Origin: Eutreptiella sp. 'Long Island Sound 2002'
Taxonomy: Eukaryota; Euglenozoa; Euglenophyceae; Eutreptiales; Eutreptiaceae
Direction: 5' to 3'
Assembly: GCA_964036045.1 (NCBI GenBank)
Contig: OZ038379.1
Location: forward strand, 119,723,206-119,787,205
Length of the DNA: 64,000 nt
Below the pieces are notes generated by a model. It did not search any database. It saw nothing but the letters and a program-made list of their open reading frames with translations, and was not told the DNA's origin. This document shows, one piece after another, positions 55,414 to 64,000 of the stretch. The position numbers and the translations under genes are program-made. The first letter of the stretch is position 1; each line of letters begins with the position of its first letter.

Positions 55414-58400
55414 GAAGCGGTACCCAGAACCCCATGGCTAGTGTAGGGCATACAACCGGTCTCCGGTCCACTAACCCCATGTACAGAAGGGAAGACCGGT
55501 CTCCGGTCCACTAACCCCAGGTACAGAAGGCGCCCAATGACGCCCGGTGCGAGCCCGGCGGGAGCGTGTTCCGTGCCGTAAAGCCCCGCATGGGCAACCG
55601 CTGCACCGCCAGCGGAGATTTATATATCAGAATATTAGGAATCAACAGGGTTTTTTTTTCATGTTGTCTCCGTCAATTTTTACGCTTCCGTTCAGATATT
55701 CACTGCTTGGCAGCTGGCGGTTAGCTCGCGACTTTAGCGTAACCGCCAGTTTAACTGTTATATACAGATATTTTAGCGCAAATCGTGACGAAGACTCTAA
55801 AGTCTTCAGGAATTGCATTGATGCATCCGCAATTTTCACATTCTACACTCGCAACCTTAATCCGAATTTTTCAGGATGTCGAAATCGGATTTTCGACTTC
55901 GACATCCCCGCACTTGATTTGACCTCTTTCGAGTGGACCTACGTGCTTCCCTATGCACGAATCAACTTTTCTTTTGTCTTGCCCTCCATTTGTCTTAGAG
56001 ATATGGGCAAAGCAAAGTTGATTCGTGAGGCCACTTGTGAGGGTCTTTTCTCGTGCCGCTTGCGAGGAATGACAATAAGAAAACGTGGGATGTATTCACA
56101 ATACTCCCAACGTAATTTAGGAAGCATTATACGCCTTGCGTTTCCACACGTGCGCGCTAGCGTAATGGATCATGGTCGAGAGGGTAGAGTTTGCGTTCTA
56201 ACTCTTTGGCCATGATATTGCGTGCGTTAAGATAACTTTCGAGTGTAGCGCGCAAGTGTTGGTGTTGCATAGAAACTCTTATTGAGTTCCTATGAGCGAT
56301 TGACACAAAGTTATGCCCTTGGAGGGGCATGACATATCGTGGGGGGAGCTACCTTTTTGGGCAATATGTGGTATGTGCCATGTGTTGTGTTGCGTGCTCA
56401 TTTGGCGGGTCCATCGCTCCAAGCCAAACCCGCCAATGGACCTCATATTGTGCAAGCCCCTTCTCCATACTCCCTACGATCAATTGCAAGCCCAACCTTT
56501 GTGAAGGGAAGCTTGTGTGGCGATCCCGAAGCGATGCGTTGGGAGCAAGGTGTGTGTTTTGCAATTTTCCATAACTTCATGTGCCCACTTGGGAAGTAGC
56601 GCTCGTGACCTTTCAAAGCGCCCCAAGTGGAGCACATATGTGGAATCAAAGGACATTGGTGTCAGGTCATTATGTTTAGAAGGATTAGTTGATTGCACGA
56701 TCCAAGCCGAAGATATTATAATATAATTATGCACCTTTCAAGGCACTTTTGTGTATCTTTGTGCCAATTTTGCCGTTTTTGGCCCGTCATGATGTCAGGT
56801 GGCGACCGTGTATTTCAACGTTGCGCTCAATTGACATCATGACCCAAGTATGAAATGAGGGTACATACTTCGGTGCCCAACATATCTTGGACCCGGCGAA
56901 TAACTCCCCTTGGGCTTGGCGTACTGTGGCCGCCATGTTGGCGATTTCGGACCATCCCAAATCATGGGCTCACTTGGTGACCCTGCCATTCCCAAGACCG
57001 GAGGAGTTGAACGACGCTCAAAAGATATGTTGGGCACACATGACTTGATACCAATCCTATGGCACACTCCGGACCAAGTCGGCCATGTGCCTCATTTGCC
57101 CCAACCATGAGTGTGCGCATTTTTTGGCCATTTTGAGCAATTTCCCGCTTCTTCTGCCCGCCGTGCACTATGTTGAGCCCACCCGTGCACGCCGTACGCA
57201 TGGACCAATGGACCATATATAACATGGGTGATATGCATATTGGTCCCCATGGTTCACACACCACGTGGGCGAAGTGGAGCAACCTTCGTTAAGGTGCTAG
57301 CCCAAAGTGAGTGTGGGCAATTTTGCCATTTTGGCATTTGTGGACCCAATCCGGATTGTCACCACGCCAGGTGGCATTGAGATCTTTGAGAGCCAAGTGC
57401 ATGGGAGTCTTTGTTCGACTCCTGGTGGATCGCGTATGGAATGGCGGATCCGATCTCCAAGCCGGCGTGGAGATATACTATTGGGAGCACCCCCGAATTT
57501 TGCCTCATTTCGGCAGCCAAAATGATCCCATTTTGGGACCCCAATTTCACCCATCCGTGTGGTCAGTTGGCGGCCCCATATCTCTATGCCCACAGGGAGC
57601 CTGGACCTAGGTTCAAGTTGTACACTCAGATAAATGTCCTAGGTCCTGCCTCCCGCCCTGTGAGTCATTGGCCTTGCCCTGGCTGGGCGGGCCACGCGTG
57701 GGAATGACGCCAATTTTGGTGATTTTGGCATCATGACCCCACTTGACGAACCCGTGGTGCCCTGATGCCGGGACCTCAGAGGGAAACCAGGTTGGGTGAG
57801 GGCTCCATGGAGTTGATATTCGAAGGGCATAGGGTCAGTTGCCTCGTCCCTACCTCTGGCGGGTCCGGACGAGGGGTCAATTTTGGAGAGTTTTGAGCTA
57901 ATATCAGTTTGGGCTGAAACAGCCCATTTTCAGCTACCAACTCCTAGGGGATAGTGGCGGGGCCATATCTCTCGCTCAGAGTTGAGTTGGAACCTGCTGT
58001 TAGGGGAGCATGGGGAGCTACCGTTGGTTGGCCTTGGGTCCCCTTGGTTTCCAGGAACTCGCCTGTGGCTGGGCAGGACACCCCCCCTATCGGCAGGGTT
58101 TCAGGGTCCGGACTGAGCAGGGCATGGGTTGTGTTTGAGCCCCCGCCCCCACCAGCCACTGAGAGGGTCGGACCTGGGATTGGGATATGTTTGGGACTGA
58201 GTGTCTATTGTCCTGTGATGTCCATACCCCAGTCCAGTCTCAGCCCCATGTGTACATAGCCTGATGTGTTGCTGTACATACTTTTGTTCCCTTGTTTCAG
58301 AGTGGCAAGGATCCTGAAACGCTCTGTCACATGACACGAGCGTATTGATGCCCTTGTGAGCGTGGTGCTTTGCCTGCCTGCTCACCTGTGCGTGTCACCG

Positions 58401-58431
58401 CAGCGTCCCGTGGCCGGCCCCCCACGGGAAC
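55414..58431 (+). repeat. Element B 3' LTR (3018 bp)
   Basis: Same structure as the 5' LTR, including the 40-bp duplication (units start at 55455 and 55495) and the TATA-like site at 55619-55627. It ends CCCACGGGAA(C), where element E gag resumes with CTGTTCCGCTCGC. The exact last base is uncertain by 1-5 bp because no clear duplication marks it. Confidence 0.92.
55547..56215 (+). other. ORF inside the element B 3' LTR (222 codons), longest copy of the LTR ORF
   Basis: Reads through the TATA-like block and both inverted repeats. It shares RDFxVT, LTVIYRYF, NRIFDFDI and KLIREAT with the family II LTR ORFs (15860, 26694, both plus) and with A (621-1064, 14731-15174, both minus). The B 5' LTR copy has a stop. 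The predicted protein is basic with no domain I recognise, no signal peptide and no membrane segment. Alignment between families is gap-free for over 100 codons, but the changes are spread over all codon positions, so selection on protein is not demonstrated. Confidence 0.33.
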
Positions 58432-59347
58432 CTGTTCCGCTCGCAGCTCCGCCATGTCTCTCTCCGCTGCCGACTGGTCATCCAGGATCCCGGCGACGTC
58501 CTCCTCTAGACTGTCCTTCGCGTTGTCCAGGCGGTCGAGGTGCTGCACGATGGCGTTCATCCGCATCTTTGGGTACTTGCCGATGAGGAAGGATACGTGC
58601 TCGCAGTGGCACTCAACGTGCTTTCGAACCAGATCTGGCACATCCCACAGTTCCCGGCGCCTCAGACTCCTCCGCCATGGGTGTGTCGCCCAAGCTATCC
58701 TGCGTTGGCTCCGTGTGCCGGGCCACAGGCGCCGTTCTGGCTCTGGCTGGCCTCTCCAACGCCTCGGCGTCATGCTGCAGGCTGGGCTCGGGGGCCGTGG
58801 TTGCCCTTGTGGGCGATCTGGCCATCTCCTCTGACTCCGAAGGGTAAGCTGTCCGATAGCCCTCGGAGTGCCCCTCGGAATCTGCAGCTGACCACAGCCT
58901 GACCGGGCTGGGATCCGTCTCCATCGCCCTGGCTTCTGCCGCGGGTTTTGGGGACCCGCGCTTCTGGTAACACCGGGCTCTGCCGTAGCTGCCAGTCTCC
59001 TCTAACTCCTCTGCAGCGGAGCGGAGATTGCAAGCCTTGCGGCATTGTCTTTCACACATTGAGGCCAGGTCCTCCATGTCTAGCCCATGTCTTGCAAGGG
59101 CTCTCCGTTCTGAGCATCTTCGCTCTTCCCGGGCTTCCCAGTCCGGCGTGGACTCCACGGACTCAACGATCTGCACCCGGGGCGTCCTTGGGCAGGGCTC
59201 ATGAGGGCCGAAGTCCCCGGTGCGGCGGTAGCCCGCAGGTACTCCTCTGCTACCATAAAGAAGGTCCCTACCAGGACCGGCCCCTGCTATACCCCTTCCA
59301 CCATTTCCCGTCACTCCAATGGTTTTGCTTCTCACCAGGCTCTGCAT
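58432..59347 (-). pseudogene. gag: Element E gag, N-terminal part
   Basis: Starts at ATG 59347 inside the 5' LTR (MQSLVRSK), like C. The frame runs through the primer site into an Arg/Glu-rich region (LDMEDLASMCERQCRKACNL), then shifts near 58640, after which the downstream frame carries CHCEHVSFLIGKYPK and a coiled-coil-like stretch. It ends at the insertion of element B; the rest of gag is at 41276-39126. It lies on the opposite strand to B. The open frame drawn from 59689 upstream of the ATG is LTR sequence. Confidence 0.85.
59244..59255 (-). other. Primer-binding site for initiator tRNA-Met (element E)
   Basis: On the minus strand TGGTAGCAGAGG follows the LTR end CTTCTTTA, identical to 17939-17950. 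Confidence 0.87.
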
Positions 59348-60487
59348 CACAAAAAAAATAGTAAAAATGCCTCCTTCACCCAGATCCCTAGCAATACCAA
59401 GCACAATCCAAATCCAAATCCACACTGTTGGCTTCCTTTCAGTACGCCGGTCATCTCGCGGTGCACACGGAGACACGGGCGTCGGGCATGTACAAGAATT
59501 GCACCAAAAAGGAAGCCCTGAAATTGGCATATGAACACAAATAAAGCAAAGTTGGGGAAAGATGAAAACATACACAATCACAGCCATAGACCCCTCATTC
59601 CCTGGACTCAGGACCTTCCCTTGACTTGCCAACATGATGCCTTGAACCAAGTCAAATAAGATGGCTAAATGCCATGTACCAAAAGTCACTACATAAACCC
59701 CAAAAATGTGTTCCCTCCAAAGCCTCTAGATCCTAGCCCAAAGGGGGAGGTGGCGTGTCATGGCCTAGAGTGGCACTCAGGACCATGCCCTACCCTGACG
59801 TAACCTTGGTTAGACTTGGTGTCGATTGGGCTCGGAGGGGTGCCCCATGAAGATGACCTCACAACAGGGCAAAATCAGGCAAATCACACCATTATGCCGA
59901 AAAATCAATTATATACTCAAAAATGCATACGGCAAATTTTCAAATGCTCCATGCATGTGTCAAACCGGAAAGTAATATACAAGGGTGATATAAACCAAAG
60001 ATCAATGCCCAAGAATGTACCATCATTGGCTCCGAAACCCCTCTGGTTATGTACATGACATGCTTCACAAGTCAACTCATGAATTGGAGACAGAACTTTG
60101 TGAGGCCTCGTGTGCCACGCCAAAGTGACTACGTGATCTGGCATATGGTGAGGTGCAACACCGATGCATTTGCCAACATATAAGCAACATACCATAGTTC
60201 ACGAATCTCTAGGCACTTTACTGTTAGCTGACCAGTTGAGCACATAAAATACAAAAATGAGCATAAAATGAGGTCAAAAACATGCAAATAATGCCAAATT
60301 CAAGATAATTACAATAGTATATGAGTTCGCTCACCCATGGTATCAACATATGACTCAAAGCACAATTGCTTCGGACCAATTGCAAACAATCCCTCCACTT
60401 GGATCCCCACATGGACGCAAGGGGACACCTTCGAACCTCTCCCAACACGCACCATGAAAATGGGAGAATTGATAGTGGCGCTTGTGG
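59256..60487 (-). repeat. Element E 5' LTR, truncated (1232 of about 2290 bp)
   Basis: Matches 30967-32199 of the 3' LTR. Identity stops after GCTTGTGG at 60487; the 3' LTR continues for another 1061 bp (32200-33260) that has no counterpart here. Either the following sequence is inserted in the LTR or the LTR was cut by a rearrangement. Confidence 0.88.
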
Positions 60488-60636
60488 CCGGCAGCCTACC
60501 ACGGGCCCACCCCACACCCCAGCAAATAGCCCCCCCCCCACCGTGGAAACGATACACCCCAGCCACACACCGCCACTCACCACCCGCGGGCGCCGCGGCG
60601 GGGCCACAACCTGCCGAAGATGCCGCGATTCACTGA

Positions 60637-62268
60637 CCCGCAGACCCCGCAAACGCATTAGCCCGCGCGTGGCCCATACACGGCGCTCCCCGCACTACTG
60701 GACCAACTCAACGGTGGGCCGACACCCCCAAGCACCACACGACCACACCCCCCTGGTTGCGACACTGCAGTCCCACACACCCCGCCCCAGGGGACCCCAG
60801 GCCCCACGCCACACCGACCCCGCACGGCCCACGTACTGAAACACGCCAGGAGGACGACCAAGAGACCACGTGGGGCTGCCCCACACCGCCAGAGGACCAA
60901 CCACGGGCGACAACCCACCCGACCAGACCTGGACACGGCGCCCCCCCCCCCCACCGGGAAGGCCACCACACAACACAACACCACCATACCACACCGCACC
61001 CCCCTCCCCCACCCGGGGACATGGGACACCACAGCCCACCAACACAGGAACGAAGCCGCGCCACGCCGACTCCGCACCCCACCCCACCGGCACCACCCCT
61101 GGAAACCCCGCACACCTCACGCCAGCTCAACGCTCATCACCAGCCACAACCCGAATCGCACACAGGGGCAACACCAACGGCCAGGACAGTCACCAGCGAG
61201 CAGCCACACACCACAACCACGCCAAACCGCGCGCTTCCCCGGACACCGGCGCACGACCCCGAACCGGCCGCCGCACGTGCCCCGAGCACCAGCATCACAC
61301 GCCCACGGTGCCATGAAGCAGCACCCCAACACGATAACACACACGATGACCACATGGCCCTGGACATCGACAGCCTGCTAGAGCTGGAGCTCCAACACAC
61401 GGAGGACACGGAGCATCATATGGACCTCACCCCGCCGGACCTCGAGCACGCAGCAAGCGGCCCCGCGGACCCCAGCCCGCATAATGCCCCCCCGCGCCCC
61501 CCCCCCCCCCGCGAGCGGGCGCCCTGGACGCACCTGTCCAACGCCCTGCGGCGCCACCACCCCACCCACGAAGCCAGCAAAGGGCCCGCCAAGTACCTGG
61601 CGTCCCTCGAGCACGACCTGCCGGACGTCACGGGGCCGGGACTCCACGGCTACACCACCGCCCCCCCCCCTCCAGGCACCCCCACACAAGAATGGGAGGA
61701 CAAGTACGCCGTCGACGTCACCGACATGACGGCATACGTGGAAAGCGTGGAGGACCTGGAGCAAGACACCGTCCTCAGCCTCCTCGCCTACCACAGCTGG
61801 AGATGGGGCCACCAGGTCACCCTCGACCGACCGCAGGACGGACCCCACCAGTGGTCCCCAGAGCAAACGGCAAAGAGGGACATCGTCCTCCAACTCACCC
61901 CCGAGGGCTTCTACATCCTCACACACAGCGCATTACCCGACGCCACACCCAATGCACAGGCGCTGCCGCTAGCCCAGCCCCAGGAGGACGACAAAGACGC
62001 ACCCCCCCCGGAGGAATGTAATTGGGACCCCCCACAGCCACCACCGAACGCATGCCGCACCGGCTCACCAAACGTCACCTCCCCCACGACTACCATGCCA
62101 CCAACGACTCGCGGGGACGCCGCACACTGCCCCTGCAGTGGGCATCACCCGAAGGCACCTTCACGTGGGGGGAAATCCTCCCCGGCACCGTGGCGCTCAC
62201 GTACCTGTGGCTCTGGGACGCGGAGACGCACACGCAGCCCCCCGGCACACACCTCCTCCTCACCCTAG
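60637..62268 (+). CDS. Hypothetical protein, Pro/His/Thr-rich, N-terminal frame of unknown element
   Basis: Open from just after a TGA (60634-60636) to TAG at 62266-62268. The first ~240 codons are low-complexity Pro/His/Thr and contain no ATG before 61020. The ATG at 61353 (CACATGGCC context, MALDIDSLLELELQ) is a better start and opens an acidic, more protein-like region. From about 61530 to 62015 the translation is non-repetitive (WTHLSNALRRHH; YHSWRWGHQVTLD; LTPEGFYILTHSAL). After about 62025 it looks out of frame, and the protein-like sequence continues in the frame of the next entry, so the two probably form one product or one broken gene. I do not recognise the family. Confidence 0.5.
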   Translation, partial: PADPANALARAWPIHGAPRTTGPTQRWADTPKHHTTTPPWLRHCSPTHPAPGDPRPHATPTPHGPRTETRQEDDQETTWGCPTPPEDQPRATTHPTRPGHGAPPPHREGHHTTQHHHTTPHPPPPPGDMGHHSPPTQERSRATPTPHPTPPAPPLETPHTSRQLNAHHQPQPESHTGATPTARTVTSEQPHTTTTPNRALPRTPAHDPEPAAARAPSTSITRPRCHEAAPQHDNTHDDHMALDIDSLLELELQHTEDTEHHMDLTPPDLEHAASGPADPSPHNAPPRPPPPRERAPWTHLSNALRRHHPTHEASKGPAKYLASLEHDLPDVTGPGLHGYTTAPPPPGTPTQEWEDKYAVDVTDMTAYVESVEDLEQDTVLSLLAYHSWRWGHQVTLDRPQDGPHQWSPEQTAKRDIVLQLTPEGFYILTHSALPDATPNAQALPLAQPQEDDKDAPPPEECNWDPPQPPPNACRTGSPNVTSPTTTMPPTTRGDAAHCPCSGHHPKAPSRGGKSSPAPWRSRTCGSGTRRRTRSPPAHTSSSP

Positions 62269-63521
62269 AGGGAGAGGCCGCCGTCAAAAACGTCCACACA
62301 GCAGAGGGAGAGGACTACGTGACGGCGAACGCAGACACCGCAGTATGGCTGCACGCTCACGAGCACACCACACTCCCCACCGTAGTACCTGGGTCACACC
62401 CCTGGCACGTGGTCACCGTGCGACCGCCCACAGGGGCAGCCACAGGAAGCGCCCGACAGGGATGGGCGAACAGGTGGGCACACGTGTGCGCCTCCCTGCA
62501 CGAATGGCTGCACAGACCCTCCTTCACCAGTCACACCCTCGAGCCGGCCCCCACCACGGCCGAATCCCACACCGGGGCGGCCCCCCCCGCAGGAGTCTTG
62601 GCCTACACGCGCACCCTCCACCGCGAGGCAGCGGAAGCCCTCAAGACCGCCATCTCCAACCACCAGGGCCTCGTGCACACCCCCCACGATAACACGCAAA
62701 AGTGCTACACCCTATGGTGGCACCACCCCGCACCAGAAGGGGGCCTGCAGCCACCGGCAGACCAGCCTGGCATCGGCGCAGACCTCACAGCGATCGCCCA
62801 CGCCGTCGCCGCCATGGCCCAGCAAGTTGGGGCGCCACCCCAATGGGCACCGTCCATCATCAAAGAAACGGCGGCACGCCACAACCCAGCTTTCGCACAC
62901 TTCCGGGGACGCCCCAATTATCCCACGCTACCGGACCTCGACCTCCCTGCCCACGATGCGTGGGCTGTCCACATCCTCGTGCCCCACGACACCGCGCCCA
63001 AAACGGGGGACGCGACGGCACGCATCACCAGACAACTTCCCAATACCGCACTCCATTACGACATACCAACACGGAACGTCATCGTCACCCACAACACGGG
63101 TCGCGACCACTACTACCTCGAGGCCACGCACGAGCGCTCCCCCGGCACCATATACACCTTCACCACCTACCCTGGCCTCCAGCCACGGCAACACCACCCA
63201 CGCCTGGCATGGAAGCATCCACTACACGTCGCCTCGACCCCGCGCAAAAGTCCCACCAACCACGCGCCCCCTCCCGCCGACAGCACCGCCCTCCACACAG
63301 CCCGCAGACAGGCCGCGGCACACCACCAAAACCACCTGCTCCCACGCATTAACGCTGGACCCGGCACCGTCACCGAGGCCACCCACAGAAGCACCTTGAA
63401 CCTACTGGCCCGCAAGCTACGCCCCAAAATGGCACTGGCTGACACACTCTGGATATACTATGGCGAAAGGCGCACGGCACGGGTGGCGGACCTCCGCACC
63501 ATCATCCTCCGCCACATCTAG
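62022..63521 (+). CDS. Hypothetical protein, continuation frame of unknown element
   Basis: 499 codons, shifted -1 relative to the previous frame and overlapping it; the frame opens after TAA at 62018-62020. The first ATG is at 62052 (MPHRLTKRHL). The translation has globular-looking segments (GEILPGTVALTYLWLWD; SLHEWLHRPSF; DAWAVHILVP; DTLWIYYGERRTARVADL) and normal hydrophobic content. It shows no reverse transcriptase, integrase, transposase DDE or recombinase signature that I can find. It ends at TAG 63519-63521, after which the same frame stays open. The long frame in such biased DNA is partly expected by chance, but the amino-acid pattern argues for real coding. Confidence 0.5.
   Translation: MGPPTATTERMPHRLTKRHLPHDYHATNDSRGRRTLPLQWASPEGTFTWGEILPGTVALTYLWLWDAETHTQPPGTHLLLTLEGEAAVKNVHTAEGEDYVTANADTAVWLHAHEHTTLPTVVPGSHPWHVVTVRPPTGAATGSARQGWANRWAHVCASLHEWLHRPSFTSHTLEPAPTTAESHTGAAPPAGVLAYTRTLHREAAEALKTAISNHQGLVHTPHDNTQKCYTLWWHHPAPEGGLQPPADQPGIGADLTAIAHAVAAMAQQVGAPPQWAPSIIKETAARHNPAFAHFRGRPNYPTLPDLDLPAHDAWAVHILVPHDTAPKTGDATARITRQLPNTALHYDIPTRNVIVTHNTGRDHYYLEATHERSPGTIYTFTTYPGLQPRQHHPRLAWKHPLHVASTPRKSPTNHAPPPADSTALHTARRQAAAHHQNHLLPRINAGPGTVTEATHRSTLNLLARKLRPKMALADTLWIYYGERRTARVADLRTIILRHI
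62028..62034 (+). other. Candidate -1 frameshift heptamer C CCC CCA
   Basis: In the first frame the codons read GAC CCC CCA, giving an X XXY YYZ heptamer at the start of the overlap. A -1 slip here joins the two protein-like segments. An indel in the C run, real or from sequencing, is the alternative. Confidence 0.3.
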
Positions 63522-64000
63522 CGCGCGGTAGGGCCCTTCACCGTGTACGCGGTACCGCACCCCATAATAGCCCAATGCAGCCACTGCAACCCTCGGTGCG
63601 CTCTACCATGCGCAGGCGCTACGCAGCAACCCCTGCCCACCCCTACCTACAGGGGGGGCATATACCTCGGCACGATACCCGGGGACCCACACCCCTACCT
63701 CCTGCCCGCAGCGGACCGCCACCACGCCATATCGCTACACCTTGTCGAGCACCTGGCGGTGGGACCATCCCCCTTCCAGAAGCGCCCCCCACACACCCCA
63801 TCCGACGGACGCCCGCCAGATGAGCCGCTGCACGCCACACCTGGACCCAAACGCGCCATCGCACTCCTCACCCTAGGCAGAAGCCACCATCCCCCGAGAC
63901 CTGGAGGGGGAAAACCACCTCATGGTGGAAGGGCTGACGGAACACGTCCTGATCGCAGCCATGTACGCCACGGCGTCCGCCTCCCGCCTCTGGGAGGACC
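63522..64000 (+). CDS. Open frame continuing after the TAG, Cys-rich start, runs off the window
   Basis: Same frame as the previous entry and open from CGC after TAG 63519-63521 to the window end, without an ATG. It starts RAVGPFTVYAVPHPIIAQ, followed by CSHCNPRCALPC, a compact four-Cys motif that could bind zinc. From about 63877 the frame one base later reads more like protein (RDLEGENHLMVEGLTEH; AAMYATASASRLWED), suggesting a +1 shift or an indel near 63876-63895. It may be a nonsense-interrupted extension of the upstream protein or a separate gene. Unrecognised. Confidence 0.35.

Larger units (their letters stand above)
41277..58431 (+). mobile_element. Element B: family I chromodomain retrotransposon nested in element E gag
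   Basis: LTRs at 41277-44289 (3013 bp) and 55414-58431 (3018 bp) bracket gag, pol and a polypurine tract. E gag sequence ends at 41276 and resumes at 58432. Gag is broken by several frameshifts and stops, while pol is interrupted by a single nonsense codon. A clear target duplication is not visible: the left flank ends GGTCC, and the right side reads GGGAACC before E resumes. Confidence 0.94.
30967..60487 (-). mobile_element. Element E: family II retrotransposon broken by three events
   Basis: On the minus strand: truncated 5' LTR (60487-59256), primer site, gag (59347 onward), element B inserted at 58431-41277, rest of gag (41276-39126), pol (39125-33658) with a 392-bp insertion at 35403-35012, spacer, polypurine tract and 3' LTR (33260-30967). 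C-family sequence at 18780-18830 runs straight across the B junction, showing that E was continuous before B arrived. Many nonsense codons and frameshifts make it dead. Confidence 0.92.
60488..64000 (+). other. Unidentified C-rich sequence with plus-strand open frames
   Basis: Composition changes abruptly at 60488: the plus strand becomes very rich in C and A and poor in T, with C runs of 8 or more (near 60530, 60945, 61500). None of it matches the retroelement sequences in the window. Three linked open frames follow (60637-62268, 62022-63521, 63522-64000). 60488-60636 holds no frame I would call. It could be the left part of another mobile element inserted in the E LTR, or host DNA across a breakpoint. 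The right end is outside the window. Confidence 0.6.

Noticed and set aside
63873-63879. Ty1-like +1 frameshift heptamer (CCTAGGC resembling CTTAGGC)
   Set aside because: One mismatch and the wrong reading phase; an indel in the nearby C run is simpler.
1-64000. tRNA, rRNA or other structural RNA genes
   Set aside because: No cloverleaf or rRNA-like sequence was recognised by eye; a covariance-model scan would be needed to exclude small ones.

Overview
The window is eukaryotic nuclear DNA made almost entirely of nested Ty3/gypsy-type LTR retrotransposons that carry a chromodomain (chromovirus-like). Four copies from two families are present, all defective. The sequence does not identify the host. 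Very long LTRs (2.3-3.0 kb), GC-rich coding regions and a primer site matching the 3' end of an animal-type initiator tRNA-Met point to a repeat-rich eukaryote; algae or other protists are possible, but this is a guess.

Layout. (1) 1-15195, minus strand: element A (family I), whose 3' LTR is cut by the left edge. (2) 15196-15582: G/T-rich degenerate repeat DNA. (3) 15583-28757, plus strand: element C (family II), complete, with two 2356-bp LTRs and a 4-bp target duplication, inserted into that degenerate DNA. (4) 28758-30966: the rest of the degenerate DNA, with a ~125-bp tandem array and one copy of a ~390-bp SINE-like repeat. (5) 30967-60487, minus strand: element E (family II). It is interrupted by a second SINE-like copy in pol (35012-35403, 11-bp target duplication) and by element B in gag, and its 5' LTR breaks off at 60487. 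(6) 41277-58431, plus strand: element B (family I), complete with two ~3.0-kb LTRs. (7) 60488-64000: a strongly C-rich stretch with long plus-strand open frames that I do not recognise.

The order gag - protease - reverse transcriptase - RNase H - integrase - chromodomain holds in every copy. In all four copies gag and pol share one reading frame and are separated by a single TAG followed by (A/C)GG AGC CC, which suggests that Gag-Pol is made by stop-codon readthrough. Family I has a very large Gag (about 1440 codons) with an Ala/Arg/Glu-rich coiled coil, a Pro-Gly tract and 1.46 kb of non-coding DNA before the polypurine tract. Family II starts gag inside the LTR, so its primer-binding site lies within the gag reading frame.

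Order of events: the degenerate repeat DNA is oldest. A, C and E were inserted into it or beside it. B, the 392-bp element and possibly the unknown 60488+ sequence went into E later. The items most worth a second look are the conserved TAG readthrough, the unidentified C-rich region at the right edge, the ORF inside the LTRs shared by both families, and the SINE-like element.
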